Below the pieces are notes generated by a model. It did not search any database, was not told where the DNA came from, and worked only from the letters and a program-made list of their open reading frames with translations. Below are positions 14,719 through 27,895 of a DNA stretch of 64,000 nucleotides, piece after piece; position 1 is the first letter of the stretch, and each line of letters starts with the position of its first letter. The translations under genes and the position numbers were made by a program. Origin of the DNA: Gymnogyps californianus (taxonomy: Eukaryota > Chordata > Aves > Accipitriformes > Cathartidae); the NCBI RefSeq assembly GCF_018139145.2, contig NC_059486.1, forward strand, positions 5,022,001-5,086,000, in the 5' to 3' direction.

Positions 14719-14838
14719 TTTCTTCCTGGCCTCATGGAGCATTGCCATGGTGACCACATGATGTCATTGCACTGGGAACGGTTGCCTAGGAAACTGTATG
14801 ATGTCATTGCACTGGAGACAGTTGCCATGGTTACTGAG
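14719..14838. repeat. 40-bp tandem repeat carrying X-box-like palindromes
   Basis: Two clear tandem units of 40 bases lie at 14759-14798 and 14799-14838; both begin TGATGTCATTGCACTGG. A third, degenerate unit can be placed at 14719-14758 on the same period. At the same offset (+22) each unit carries a palindrome resembling the RFX X-box: ATTGCCATGGTGAC at 14741, GTTGCCTAGGAAAC at 14781 and GTTGCCATGGTTAC at 14821. The TGATGTCA shared by units 2 and 3 resembles a CRE/AP-1-type site. The repeat is directly visible; binding by RFX or CREB/ATF proteins is an inference from the motifs. Confidence 0.7.
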
Positions 14839-14839
14839 T

Positions 14840-17800
14840 TGGCTGAGGTAACTGGGAAAAAAGGGCTTGTCATCTGACCAGTGCCAGGAAATGTTCCCAT
14901 TAATGGGAATAAAGAGACTTTTATTTATATTTTTATGTTCCAGGGAGGGCTGCCTGGGATTCAAAGACCCCATTTCTTTTTCTGATATAATGTGCTGCTT
15001 TCCATTGTTCTGTGTGATCTTGCTCACCTGTTTCTACTGTTGAATGTTATCGTGAACATCAAGCCACAATAAAATGGGGAAAAGCTACATTGTCCTGTGG
15101 TTCTGTGTCAGATGGGTTCCCACCTTCTATTGCTGTTTGATTTTTCCTGTTTGGTTCCTTTTGTTTCTGTGATGAATAGCCCAGCCTAGTTATTATCCCA
15201 GCAGATGTCAGAGATACTGTAACAGTGAATGTCACATGCCTGAGCTTGCTTCATCTGCGCCAGGCTCTGTGTGTGTCTGTAATTTGTTTTTCACTTCTTT
15301 CCTGCCTTTCCCAATTTCTATTTCATCCTTGCTGAAATATACCTGTCTTGTTTTAATAATTCCAGGAGTTCCAAGAAATTTTCAATATGAAAGGTGACTC
15401 AGAGGTTAAATAAAAAGTAGGAGGCAGCTATTAAAGACCAAGAAAGATATGCAAGATCAAGTTTGTTAGCCTTTATTGAGTGCGTAGAACAGTGTGTAAG
15501 CATGTGTGTAAGGTTGATCATGATTCGTGTAAGGATGTGGGAATGTAAATAGTGGTTAGAACAGTGTGTCTAATAAGTCTGTGTGTGATGTGCAGATCAG
15601 TAGCTCTGGCAGAGTTTGTGTATGTATATAAACATATATATAATTGCTCTATGGATAAATAAGCTTTTACAAAAATGGCTTTTTGAGACTTTCTGCAATT
15701 TGGGTGACTTACATGTCTAAGGTATATTAGTCAAATTATGCATGTGTAAGTGTGACTATACCCACATATCAAATAAAGGGTCTTTACTCTCAGTACCCAT
15801 GCAGATGCTCTAGAGTTCACTAGAAACTGTAGTTACAAACTTCCCATCAGTTAACCGTGAAATGAGCCCTTCTCTGACCCCCCTGTGTATGGTCATCCGC
15901 AAGTTGAAAATCATAATTTGGGTTAAAAACCTTACAATTACTGTGGAGCTGAAAACAAAAACGCTATCAAAAAAGATATGGAGAGTGCTGGTGGCAGGCC
16001 AGATAACTGAGGACTGAGCAGTTTTGGAGTGCCTGAACTACTGATTGAAATCCAGGGCTCCTGAAATGTTGGGAGGAGGCCGGAATGGGAGTAGCATCTC
16101 AGTTTTGGCAGAACTAGATGAAGAGTTGGGAAGAGAGAATGTAACTTTGTTCAGTGGGGAACAGAATTTTCAGACTTAGTTATGGGGTGAAACAAAGGGG
16201 TAGGGGTTGGGTTTTTTGATGTTTGGGGTGAAGTAGTGAAAACCTTTTATTAGAGTTTTATTTTGGATTCCCTTCCTCACACTTTAAAAATACTATTTGA
16301 TTAACTGTTTATTTGTTCAGTGTACTGCACAAAGTAATCTCAGCCTCTGTGCCAAAGTAACTGTAAAAGAAAATTGTGTTTTATGTCTGTAACTAGGTAA
16401 GGCTGCAGGAAACAACAGTTATAAGAGATCAGATGGCAGTGAGACAGAACAGCTAATGGAGGTGGAAAGCAGCAGCCAGTCAGTGTTGAGGAGTTCCTAA
16501 CAGTCAGGTGAGAGATGTGAATAATCACTGGCCTGTGTTTCAGACCTGTGTGTAAATTCTTAAATTCTAACATGATAACAGTGTTTAGTTTATCAACATG
16601 CAATCGTGGTGTTTGCAAATCAGGCCGCTTTGTTCATTTTGTGCTAAGGGACTTGCATCACTGTGAAATATGTGTCAGTAATCATGCAGCTTTCCTGGGC
16701 TCTAATGGACTGGAACAATCTTACAGTTACTAGTATGGGATAGTGCTGAATCTGTAACTGAAGGGATATTTGATCCTACTATTAATGACCACTTGTGTTA
16801 CTTTTCCTGTTAACTGAGCTTCAGAATGACCCCTGAACTTGGGTTTGTTTTATTTCAGCACTATACCTGGCAACTTGAGTTTATTGTATTTAAGTACATT
16901 TTAAACATTTACATTTGGATCACATTTATTGGTAAAATATGAGAAAGAAAGCAAGAAGCTGGACTGTGTTTGTTTAACTGTCAGGGAGGTATGGGAAAAG
17001 GTTGGTAGAGCTTATGGTTCTTTGGTAGATTTTACCTGGAATCTGCAATCAGGTTCACGATTCATATTCCAGCTACCTGCTTCTGACCTTTCACCAACAT
17101 CAGGTTTTTGTAAATACTTAAATAATAATTGTATGCTGTGATATAGCAATACTGGAGATTTCATACTGATAAAGAATTATGGATTTATTTTCCACCAGTG
17201 TCAACCACTTGGGGTATCTACATGGTAAAATTCTGTGTGTATTAGGGGAGGAAGCATGCAGTGCTGCAGGACAGACAATCCTATGAGCTATGCGAGCTCA
17301 GCTTTTGCTGACTAATGCTTCCATCTACTGGAGAACTTCGTTCTCACAGTATTCACTCTGTACTGTACTCAGAGATCCAAAGTCTTGTTAATTAAAACCC
17401 CAAAGATTTATTAATTATGAATTATTATAATAAAAATAGTTTCTCTGTGATATTAAGTAGCTAACAAAATGGTTTTATGTTCTCTATAGCTTTACGTTTG
17501 AAAGATGTGTAATTGTCTGCCTATCTTGAATCAACACTCTATGTTTTATTCTAAAATATAGTATCTAAGACAGTAGTAGTATAAACTAAAGTACAGAATC
17601 TACAAACATTTTCCTAGTGGGCGATTTTGTGACTTGTGACACAAAACAGTGTTTTCAGTAAGAGACTTCAGAGGCTGTAGGACTGCCCTTTTACACTTCA
17701 TGACAAAACAGGATGGGGGCAGATATCCATTGAGACATGATGTATTTTAGTATTGGGACTAGAAAAGTTCACTCAGTATTACTTACAGTGCTACAGTACA

Positions 17801-18335
17801 TCAGGGTCTTTGCCTATGCTCCCTAAGCGTCACTGCTGGAAGCAGTGAACCCTACTGTAGTCAGTACTGATTTGCCATTTAGTGGAATGAAAGACTCTTC
17901 TAGTGGTGGCTGAGAAGAACTGAACAAATAGTGGCCTCTGTTTTTCTTGTTAGCATCACCCTGATCTTTGAGCACCTTCAAGTGTCTGATTAGAGAGTTT
18001 TGGAATAAACTTGTTTCTAGAGACACGTACCTGTAGCCCAGCTAATAGTACTTCCCAACCTGCCTTTCTCTCTGTAATGAGTGATTCTTCTCATTCTTTC
18101 CCGCGAATCCATTGATTTGTTGAAAGGACAGCATAGAATGGTTGCTCTATCCTTTTGTTATTTATTATTCTTGTTAGGTTTTATAGGAAAACTGTACAAA
18201 TAAAAAAAACCTACCCCAAACCATAAAATTTACAGAGAATAAGTAGGTTTTGTTCTGTGTTACTGTTATTTATGACAGTGTTGTTAAAAGTAATAATATC
18301 AGAGTACCTTTGGACTTGATACAGTGGCATTACAA
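14840..18335. other. Noncoding stretch, no gene recognised
   Basis: AT-rich sequence without a supported exon. AATAAA occurs near 15069, but with no upstream gene it cannot be called a polyadenylation signal. GT-rich sequence lies around 15480-15620. Nothing else stands out. Confidence 0.45.
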
Positions 18336-18339
18336 ATAA

Positions 18340-18590
18340 ATATAATGTGCTTATATTAGATATAAATTGTAAGTTTATATATAATGTAAATTATAAAGTA
18401 TATATAAAATTTATAAGCTTATATGTAAGACTAGATGTACTAGTTAAAGGAATAATTTTAGAGGAATTTATACGAACTATATAAATTTTTGTATATAGTA
18501 TAATCCTATATGAAGATAACATACTTAGCTATATTTATTTATATGTAAATATATTTATTAAATATATTTATTTATATTTGTATGAATAAA
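18340..18590. repeat. AT-rich low-complexity block
   Basis: About 250 bases composed almost entirely of short TATATAA, TTATAA and TATTTAT permutations, with many small overlapping inverted repeats. This is typical of a decayed AT microsatellite or a low-melting region. There is no coding content. Confidence 0.75.
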
Positions 18591-18599
18591 CAATACTTA

Positions 18600-21500
18600 G
18601 TACAGTGCCCTTATAAAAAGGACCTAATGTCAGAGCACCTTGCCCCTGCTTACCTGCAATCTATGCAATTCTGTGCCTTTTGGGATCATTATTACAGTGA
18701 GATAAGTATCTTCAGTTGTTCACATGAAAGCTTGACATACTCTCCATGTTGGCCTTCAATAACTAACTCTGTAGAATACATCAGCTTTTGAATTTTATGT
18801 TACCGTTAAGCTTCTTGAAATACCTGTGCTTGATAAGGTGCTATGTTGTTTGGGTGTTTAACTTAATTATATAGTAACCATGACAAGTGCTCTTTGGTTT
18901 AAGGCAGGGAGTTGGAACGATGTTCAAAAACCAAAGCACAGGAATGGATTTTAGGGGTTTAAAGTTTTTAAAATGATGAGAATTGTAGGAAGTATAGACT
19001 TTAGATTTGCATTGGTTGTTCTTCTACTGTTAAGGAAAAGTAGTTCAAGGTATCTTCCATTGATGATACTGTATGTTTTGTAAGTGAATTGATCCTGTGT
19101 CGGGGCATTTCTGTGCCATTTTGAAAATAAACAGCTCGGTACTTCTAGGCAGCATATATTCTGCCCTGAGTGCTGAGAATGTGGGGAAACAAATCTGTGA
19201 ATGGTAGGAACACTACAGCCTATGTCCAAAATTCATAATTTGTGTGGACAAATAACTACTGTTTACCTTAGCAGCTATCAGAAGCTACCTTTGAGTAGGA
19301 TTAACTGAGCTGGATGTGCAGTTTAAGAAATTATGTGGAGCCCAGAGGCAAAACCTTAGGCATTTGTCGTTTTCCTTGTGGTGTTACTTTATTTGCAGGA
19401 GCAGCAATATCTGAATCTGCCATTGGTAGTCATTTAATAAAAAAGATTTTCTTGGAGTTTAAAAAAACCCCAAACAGTCTGCGAGTCCATCATATTATAT
19501 ATGCAAATAAAGGCAGAAGAAGTGCTTTTCTCTGAATGACCATGCAGGAGCACATTCCACTGCTGATGTGTGTGCTTTCATCCTCAGAGTGTTTTGGCTG
19601 TCAGTATCTTTATGGCTTACATATCATCTAGAGCCTTAGCAGTCTGTAACTCACACGTGCAAGTCTGTGCATTATGGGCTTTAATTTCTTTTTACTACCT
19701 TTGAACTGAGATGGAGCTACTTACTATCATTGTTAATGGATACATGTGCTCTTGCTGCTTCAAATAGTTTTCTCAGAAAGTTATTAATAATTTAGTATTT
19801 AGTCAACTGACAATTTTTAATTTTCATTAGGAACCTACTTAAAGTGGCCTCAATTGCCTCTTATGTGATGTTGCTGTAACCTTGGACAGTGCCGTATCCC
19901 AGGGAAATGATGTTTTCGTATGTCCTTCACTTTCTAGGATTGTAAACAGAGGGACGTTGTGATGTTGTGTTGATAGACGTGAATCAAATCATAAATTGGC
20001 ATCAAATTTTAGAACCAGTTTCCTAGCAGATGAAGAACATGAACACAAAATTGTTGCACCACAATTGTCTGTGACCAGATTCACAAGAACTGATGACAAA
20101 TTTTTCATTGGATAAGGTAACAGGCAGAAAATGTTTCAGGGTAGTTTCCCCCTGAAAAATATATTTATACCATGTTAAGCACAGTATGCTGCTCCTTAAA
20201 TTTGGAGATAATATTGGTTATTTTAAAGGAAGAAAAGTGTCTGTGTGTGTACAGGAGGAACGGAGGGTAGGTATTGATTTGAGCAGTTGAGTCATATGGA
20301 AATCAATTTAGTTTTCAGTTCCTGGAGAATGAGCATTGCAGCTAGTTATTCATGACAGTCTCATATTTTCTACCTTTGTGTCATTGATGGAGCAGAGAGC
20401 AATTCTGTTCTGAAGCAGAAAGTTGCTATGCATTGGCTGCTTTGTTAAACTGGGAGTAATGATTTCTTTCCAATGGTTGAATGATGCAATGACGGCAACA
20501 TTCACTGGTGAAACTGTGACTGACGTACCAGTTTGCAAGCTTTATAGAAGTTGCCTTCTCTACACTTTTGGGGTGCTCTGCTGTACAGTGTTGAGGTTGG
20601 TTTTGAATATCATTCTATTACATCTTGTGAAGTAGCAAGCAGAGACAATTTCATTTTAACATTCTTGATGTTTGGTTATGCTCAGCTTGGTGCAATAGCA
20701 GTTGGGGAGTCCTGATGACACTGATCTAGCCTGATGTGATGTGACTGAACAAAGGAGAGATATTAGACAGGGTTCTCTGTTTGCACAAGCTTGCCTCATG
20801 TAACAGTTTTGCTATCTTCTTTTCTTCCCTATGCCACCTCTAATGGTTCATTGCACACCTTATTTATTAATTTCAATTCTGTTCAATATGATTTGTAGAG
20901 ATGTCTCTCATACCGATTGTTCCATTATTGTATATTTTGCTGCTACTTCCACCTTCTTTTTTCCTCCCCTATCTATTAGATCTTGTTTCCATGTGTTTAA
21001 TAATCCTTTCATTGTGTTTCTTGGTTCAGATGGAACAATGGAGCACTCTTTTTCTATGTTTGGAATTGTTTCTTTCTGAAGCTTCCAGTTGCTTTAGATA
21101 AACAGGCCAAACAGACGAATGCCAATTGTAACAATGGGAAGAGGCGAGTTTCTCTTTCTGGAACATAAATCAAAAACCAAGAGATAAGATGTGGAGGGGA
21201 AAGAAAGGATCTGTGGTATCCTCTCTGAGGAATATTCCAAGACTGTCCGTGAGATGGATTCACCATCATCCAGAGAACCTCTCTTACTCTCTGCAGTTTT
21301 ATAGCACCAAAACTGGCTGCCAAACCAGGAAAGGAAATTTCTTTTTATTTTACTGAGTCTCTCCATGTTGTGTAAGCGGATATCTCTAGAACTGCATCAA
21401 TGTTTCCCTCCTCATGTTGTAGATTTTGGAGCTCCTCTTAGCACTGGAAATTTCATCTGATTGCTTTCCATAGAAGCTCTAGAGACAACACCTGTAGAAT

Positions 21501-24500
21501 AAGCCTGACTCTCACATCACCATGCAGCGGATCATTAGCACCCTTCTGTTTCTTTCTTCTGTCCCTGACTCACAAGTAGACTCAGTAGCACAGGAGTCTG
21601 TATAAGCTGACTGTTAAATCATACTTAACTTCGCCTTAGTTAATAAGGTCTTGTTATTGTATATCTGAAGCTATCAGTGAAGATGCAGAATGCAGAAGCT
21701 AGCTCTAACTATGCAGAGCTCTCTTTCCTCTTATTTTTGGTACTGATGCCAATGGATGTCAGCCTCCCTTAACTCTGAGCACTGTGTGGATTACTTGTCC
21801 ATAAATGTTTTAAGATGCTTACAGATCACGTGATCATACTCTTTACTAGTTACATCAGATACTATGTGAATGACAGTCTAAGAATATAAACAGGTTAATT
21901 ATCTGGCACTTTGTGTTAGAGGAATACTTATTGTTCCACCCCCTTTTGCCTGTTGCGGTTTTTATAGTGTTATGAGAATTGGAGTCAGCCAAGATTTATA
22001 TGGTGTTAATTACATTATTTATTTCCAGGGACATGACCAAAGGAAAAAAAAGGGACCTTTTCAACATAATTTCCCACCTTCAGTCCCTGCTGAAGACCAG
22101 TGCTGGCACAAGGTTTGTTTGCTGTTTTTTCCATCTTTATAATCACAAGTTTAGTTTTCTGGGGAGGTGGACAGTTTTCGATCCTTCTTTCTTTCCAAAT
22201 GTACGCCTTGTTCCACAGAGAGACATTCACGTATCCTCTTGATAAAACACCCTTCGTTTTGGGTGGTGAACAAACAGTGATTGTATGAAAACCAAAACTT
22301 GGTGTGAACATCTGCAAGTGAGGTGAACTGTTTGTAGAATGAAGCTTTTCTGGAATGCGTAACAAAATCAGAAGGCACTGGATTGTGTATGACAGTAAAG
22401 TTGAATTCTCTGCCTTTTGCTTTCATTGGATTTAAGATGAAAGTACTAGAAAGATGTAAAGTCATTGCCCAGTCAGTGAAGTGATTGGTTTATCAGTATT
22501 TTGTAAACAATACATGCAATGAGTGTTTCTGGTCAGTGCCTGTTAAAGAAGTAGGCATCCACATCCTTTTGTGACCAACAGCCTGCATGGCCCATCACTA
22601 AAACTATCCCAGTTCAAGTCTCACTGGGGTTGGAAAGTCCTGCAACCTGAGTTTTCTTCTCTCTGCCAGGACTGGTACCCTGCAAAGTAGGTTTGAAACT
22701 GTTAATGGAGTGGAAGGAGAAAGCAGTAGTTGCTTATATATTGGAGTACAGAGCTCCAATATATAAGCTTTTTAGAACTGAGGTGACTACCTTTTCCAGT
22801 ATTTAATACACAAGAAGGCTATGGAAAATTTTAGTAGGAAATCCATAACATAAGATTATTTCTTTTTATGAAGAGGAAACTTGCAAGTATGTGCAATTAC
22901 AGCCTCAAAATAACATTATGGGATAATTCAAAATTTTACCAATAACCATAATTTTCTGACAAACTCCTAGTTAATTTTTTTCTTTTCAGACTTGTACATA
23001 GAGCTTTTATATTTGTTGTGAAACAGAATGTTAGAGGCACTTAAGAGTGGCACTTTAATGATCTCTGCTGACTTCAGTCATAAGAGTTAGTTGTGCCCGT
23101 GCACATTCATCAGAAATCTGTTTTTTCATCAGTATGGTTTATGTAGTTTAAGATTTGTTTTCTGTGGATGTGGGATACCCTCTTGTGATCCTTAGAAGAT
23201 TTCACAAAGCATGTTGAAGTTCTGAAAAAGACTGCAGCCTATTTCCTGTAACAAGTTGTTCTGTAGAAAAATATGAAACAAAATAAGCAGCTTGTTTTTT
23301 CTCCAAGATTTCTTCAGGATAAACCACAGTGCAGCCTTACTGGCCAAATTAAATTCCTGGAATATCATCCTGCTTTTTTTCATTTTAGAACATTTACGTG
23401 GATAACCAGGAAGTTAATGAAATGATACTGATGTAAAATAAGTGAGGATAGTTTTTCTTGAATAAGGACTGATCACTGACTTATGTGCAATATGAACCTT
23501 ACAGATACTAAAAGCAGGAGACTGCAGTTTGAGCAATTTTATAAAGACTGGGGAAGGCTCTCGCTCTTCTGCCAAATCACCAGTGTGGTCCTCGCTTTGT
23601 CAAAGCGTAGATCACTCTTCTGAATTCATAATGTTTTAGAAACCTTGTCAGCTGGGATCTCTGGCATGGTCCTGTACACAGCTCATATGCAAACCTTATT
23701 AAAAAGCACATGATGTGTTTGTTGCCAAGGAAACATAAGCCATTAAGCCCTAGAAACATAATTAATAAGAAACAAATATTAGCTATTAACATCTACTTTC
23801 TCCATTAGTGCCATGAAACCTACATGAAATAGCCTTGCAGTCTCCTAGCTAATGGAAGTAACATAACTGGAGAATGAAAAGGTAAAATGAGGAATTACAA
23901 TTCACTGAGCTCTAAGTATGGCCAGAGTAATGAGAATGCAGGACTGGGTATGTATTCTTCTCTTGTGTTGATAATCCACTGAGTACCTGTTTATCCTACT
24001 CATGTTACTGTATATTATGAATCACATTAAAGGCAAGCCTTTGCCGAGCAAAGAAAGATCAGGCCTACATTTTCCAAGAGGTCTATTTGGAATATGAAAA
24101 TAAAAATAAGGAGTGGGAAAAGGGAATGATGAAGTATTTTCTATTGGTTTAAGTTTTAATATCTTAGTAATTTTAAATTTGACTTCTCTGGATTTAATAT
24201 GTGTATTCCATTATAATCAGCTACCTCACAATGAGTTTAACACAAAATGTGGGTTTAGATAGCATTTTTTTATTTTTGTGTTTTGGTCAGCCTCAATTTG
24301 CTCTTAAAATCTAGAAGCTGTTTTCTTCCTCTTCATCCTTCTCTTTCTAGTAATTACATTGGATTCATTACTTTTTTCATACTAATACTGCAAAACACCT
24401 GGAAACTTCTTGTGAAGACTCCACTGCAGCTACACAGGCACTCTGTGCCAAACTTCTGCTGTACTTGTATTCTAGGAAATATTTTTAGTAAAAAAAGGAG

Positions 24501-25340
24501 GAGGGAAGTGAATCTGGCTCAATTTTTGACTGGTCTAAACAGTTGCCACACCTAAGTGCTATCCAGGACCACAGAAAGTCAGGATCCCAAGGCTGGCCTA
24601 TGTTATTGTTGATACCTTGTGGTCACCCTTGTTCAGCTTTGGGATCGAGAAGTCAAAGCGAAGTCGAAGTCATTACTGGCCTTTATTCTCAGCTGTTCCA
24701 CTGATTTTGAACTATCCTTTCTGTATTTGAGAGGAGAATTAACATTGCTGTCTGAAAAAAAAAAAGTGCTGATTTTACTGTAGTGAGGTAAAGCTAATGA
24801 AATACCAGGATATGTAGCCTCAGGCTCCAAGTCATCCACCAACAGTTTAGTGTAATAAATCAGTTGTAGTCAATTGGTGAAGTCCATTGTCGGCTTTGCT
24901 CAGACTTCATTCAGGCACAATACCTGCAACTCCAAAGAGAGGTCTATGTAAGAACTGAACAAATAGTGATTAGGAGCTTCCAGACTTTGCCCCCACAGCC
25001 CTAACGTAGTTTCAGTTAGCTCACATGCAGCTTCTGTCCAGATAAGTCACAATGAAGTAGTGGCACTGAAATATACTCTGCTTTCTCCAGGGTTTTATGG
25101 GACTTTGCGTGATAGCAACCTCAAGGATTTGGCAGTGAGTACTAAGAAATGAGTATATGACACTGTTGACTTTTTTAGTGGCGTAATTGTGAGAATGTGC
25201 GTCAAAACTCTGGTTTTTGAGCCTATGACAGTATACCTGAAGGCAGAGATGAGCCTGTCAAACAGCCTTGTGTAGCAAGGTGGCCTTTGAAGAACAGGAA
25301 ACATCCTGAGGAAATAACAGACATCTCCAGATAACATAAT
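18600..25340. other. Noncoding stretch, no gene recognised
   Basis: No supported gene on either strand. Short frames of up to 116 codons occur, for example on the minus strand around 22015-22465, but they overlap one another in different frames and show no domain. The notable item is the perfect hairpin at 22732-22768, listed separately. Confidence 0.45.
22732..22768. repeat. Perfect 15-bp inverted repeat (hairpin, 7-base loop)
   Basis: The left arm GCTTATATATTGGAG (22732-22746) is the exact reverse complement of the right arm CTCCAATATATAAGC (22754-22768), separated by TACAGAG. Possible origins are a palindrome made during replication, a small foldback element, or an RNA hairpin if transcribed. 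The stem is too short for a typical microRNA precursor, and no flanking pairing is visible. Confidence 0.8.
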
Positions 25341-25349
25341 TTAGTTTGA

Positions 25350-26525
25350 AATGGGCCTCCAGAGACCATGAAGGGCAGGGCTAACTTCAAAGTTAGATCA
25401 GATTGCTCAGGGCCTTGTCCAATCAGGTTTTGAAAACCTCCAAGAACAGAGATTTCTCAGTCTTTCTGGGCAACCTATTTGAGGGCTTAACCACTTAAAC
25501 TGAATTTTTCCCCCCCTATATCCAGTCACAGTTTCTCCTGCTGCAATCTATGACCATTGCTTCTTGTCCTTGTACTATGTACCTCTGAGAAGAGTGGCTC
25601 TGTCTTCCATGTAACTGCCCTCTAGATATTTGACGATGACAATTGGATTCCTCTCCCAAACCTTATCTTCATGAGGCTAAAAAAACCCAGTCCCTCAGCC
25701 TCTCCTCATATGTCATGTGGTCCAGGCACTTAACTATTTTAGTGACCATTCACTGTACTCTCTCCAGTTTATCAGTATCACTTTGGTGATGAAAGGCCCA
25801 AAACTGGATGCAGTGTTCAAGGTGCTGCCTCACAAGTATGAAGCAGAGTTCACTTCCATCAGCCTGCTAGCTGTGCTCTTGCTAATGCAACCCTGTACGC
25901 ACTTAGCCCTCACCATTGCAAAGAAGCGTTGCCATTGCTGACTCATGTTGAGTTTGCTTTCCACCAGTATCCTCTAGCCTGTTTCACAAACTTATTCTGT
26001 CCCAGGTGCAGAACTTGCGTTTGTCTGTGCGGAATTTCACGAGGTTCTTGTTGGCCCATTCCTGTAGTTTGTTGAGGTCTCTCTGAATGGCAGCCCTGAC
26101 CTCCAGTGCATGAACTGATCTCTTGCATTTGATGTCATCTCTGAACTTGATGAAGGTGGATTCTGTCCTATTGTCAAGATCCAGGTAATTGATGAGGATA
26201 TTAAACAGTATTGAACCTGATATAACTTATAATCAACTTACACTTAGACTTTGAACCATTGATCTTTGAGCCTGATGGTGCAGCCAGTTTTTCACCCACC
26301 TTTTAAGCTCACTCATCCAGTCCATACCTCGCCAGTTTGGCTATAATGATGCTGTGGGAGACTATGTCAAAAGCCCACAGTACCAGTTATTTTATTGTAG
26401 AAGGCAGCCAGGTTTATCAGGCAAATTTTTCCCTTGGTAAATCTGCAACAGCTGTTCCCAGTCACCTTTTTTGTCCCTTGTGTGCCTGGAAATGACTTCT
26501 AGGAGGACTTGTTCCTCTTCAAATA
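25350..26525 (-). mobile_element. Old CR1-type LINE fragment, reverse orientation
   Basis: Read on the + strand, the sequence follows the order expected of the reverse complement of a CR1 3' half. It has CAGGGC...TTGTCCAATCAGGTTTTGAA, then TCTGGGCAACCTATT near 25465, CTCAGCCTCTCCTCATATG near 25696, CCCAAAACTGGATGCAGTG near 25797, CCCAGGTGCAGAAC near 26003, and GACTATGTCAAAAGCCCA near 26361. These are familiar landmarks of the CR1 reverse-transcriptase C-terminal region and 3' UTR. The reading frame is broken throughout, and the terminal CR1 tail repeat is not seen. It is an ancient, inactive, 5'-truncated copy. Ends are approximate. Confidence 0.85.
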
Positions 26526-26529
26526 AGGA

Positions 26530-27299
26530 AAATTCCTATGTTTTACAGTGTGCTCCTAGCCAATTTCAGTAACAGAAATTAAAACTACAGCAGCAAGTTG
26601 GTCAAAGACTTAGAACTGCCTTGGTATCCTAAGAAAGAATTACCCCTCTTGTAAGTTTGATCTGTGGTAAGGCTGGATCACTAGCAGCTCAAGTCTGATG
26701 TGGCTCAGGCATGTGAACACGATCTCACAGCTGTACATATCTGACAGAGCACAGGTGCAGTATGTGTGCCAGCTGTTAGCACAGTATACAAAAGGATGTC
26801 CTCAAAATGTGCCGTGTCCTGATACCCATGTGTTTTCCTCTGTAAAGTGAGAAATCAGGACACATTATATAATGTGGAAGTTTGTGGAGAAATTTATTCT
26901 TTGAGATTAGCTTCTTCCAGGTTCAATGTCAGGGAAAACACTGGGCTACTGTGAGGACACTTGTGCTTTTTGAGTGCCTGGATACTGTGCCATTTTTGAT
27001 CTACCATTCAAACACAATTTGCCAGGCTGTAGCAAAAAGCAGCCTGAAACTGCCTAGCAGCTGTCCTACAAGCTGCTCCTTTCCTTTGAAAGCTAGCAAC
27101 AGAGATGCGTGCAGACTCCCTTTGCTGAGAACGCAAGTTCCTGCTCATCACAGAATACATCTAGTGAAAAAAAGGCAGAAGGGGAGGTCCAACAGATGGA
27201 AAAGGCAGCACTACTAGACCTTTTTTCAGATGCTGACAAGACATGCGAATCGAGCCTGAAGGGCTTTAATTTGTCAATCTAAACAGTGTCTTGGTCTGA
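26530..27299. other. Noncoding stretch between CR1 and LTR
   Basis: A 111-codon + frame at 26882-27217 has no recognisable domain and no splice partner, so I do not call it a gene. No repeat is recognised here. Confidence 0.4.
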
Positions 27300-27304
27300 C
27301 AGGA
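27300..27304 (+). repeat. Target-site duplication CAGGA, left copy
   Basis: CAGGA immediately precedes the LTR and is repeated exactly at 27896-27900. A 5-bp duplication is the usual footprint of ERVL-type (class III) retroviral integration. Confidence 0.85.
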
Positions 27305-27895
27305 TGTTGTGGTTTAACCCCAGCCGGCAACTAAGCGCCACGCAGCTCCTCGCTCACTTCCCCCACCCAGTGGGATGGGGGAGAGAATCGAAAAAGAAGC
27401 CCAAACTTGTGGGTTGAGATAAAGACAGTTTAATAGGACAGGAAGGAAGAAAAATAATGATGATGATAATAATAATAATAATATGACAATAATAATACTA
27501 AAAGAATTAGAATATACAAAACAAGTGATGCACAATGCAATTGCTCACCACTCGCCAACCAATGCCCAGTCAGTTCCTGAGCAGCGATCGGCCCCTCCCG
27601 GCCAGCTCCCCCCAGTTTATATACTGGGCATGACATCATATGGTATGGAATATTCCTTTGGCCAGTTTGGGCCTGCTGTCCTGGCTGTGTCCCCTCCCAA
27701 CCTCTTGTGCTCCTCCAGCCTTCTTGCTGGCTGGGCATGGGAAGCTGAAAAATCCTTGACTTCATATAAACACTACTTAGCAACAACTAAAACCATCAGT
27801 GTGTTATCAGCATTATTCTCATACTAAATCCAAAACATAACACTATACCAGCTACCAGGAAGAAGATTAACTCTATTCCAGCTGAAACCAGGACA
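27305..27895 (+). mobile_element. Solo LTR of an avian endogenous retrovirus (591 bp)
   Basis: The element starts TGTTGTGGTTTAACCCCAGC and ends GAAACCAGGACA, so it has the TG...CA ends of an LTR. It is bounded by perfect CAGGA duplications at 27300-27304 and 27896-27900. Internal landmarks are GGTTGAGATAAAGACAGTTTAATAG near 27412, an ATG/AAT trinucleotide run at about 27456-27482, and GACATCATATGGTATGGAATAT near 27630. No internal retroviral genes or second LTR flank it, so it is a solo LTR left by recombination between two LTRs. It resembles the abundant avian TguLTR5-like type, a name I give from memory. Related copies occur at 49029-49665 and 50165-50760. Confidence 0.9.

Noticed and set aside
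15060..15080. AATAAA as a gene end
   Set aside because: A lone hexamer in AT-rich DNA; no exon precedes it.
25717..26128. Frames of 61-74 codons on both strands
   Set aside because: They lie inside the decayed CR1 element and are not host genes.
26882..27217. 111-codon + frame before the solo LTR
   Set aside because: No domain, no splice context, and composition like the surrounding noncoding DNA.
27430..27827. Frames of 114-118 codons on both strands
   Set aside because: They lie inside the solo LTR, including its trinucleotide run, and encode nothing recognisable.
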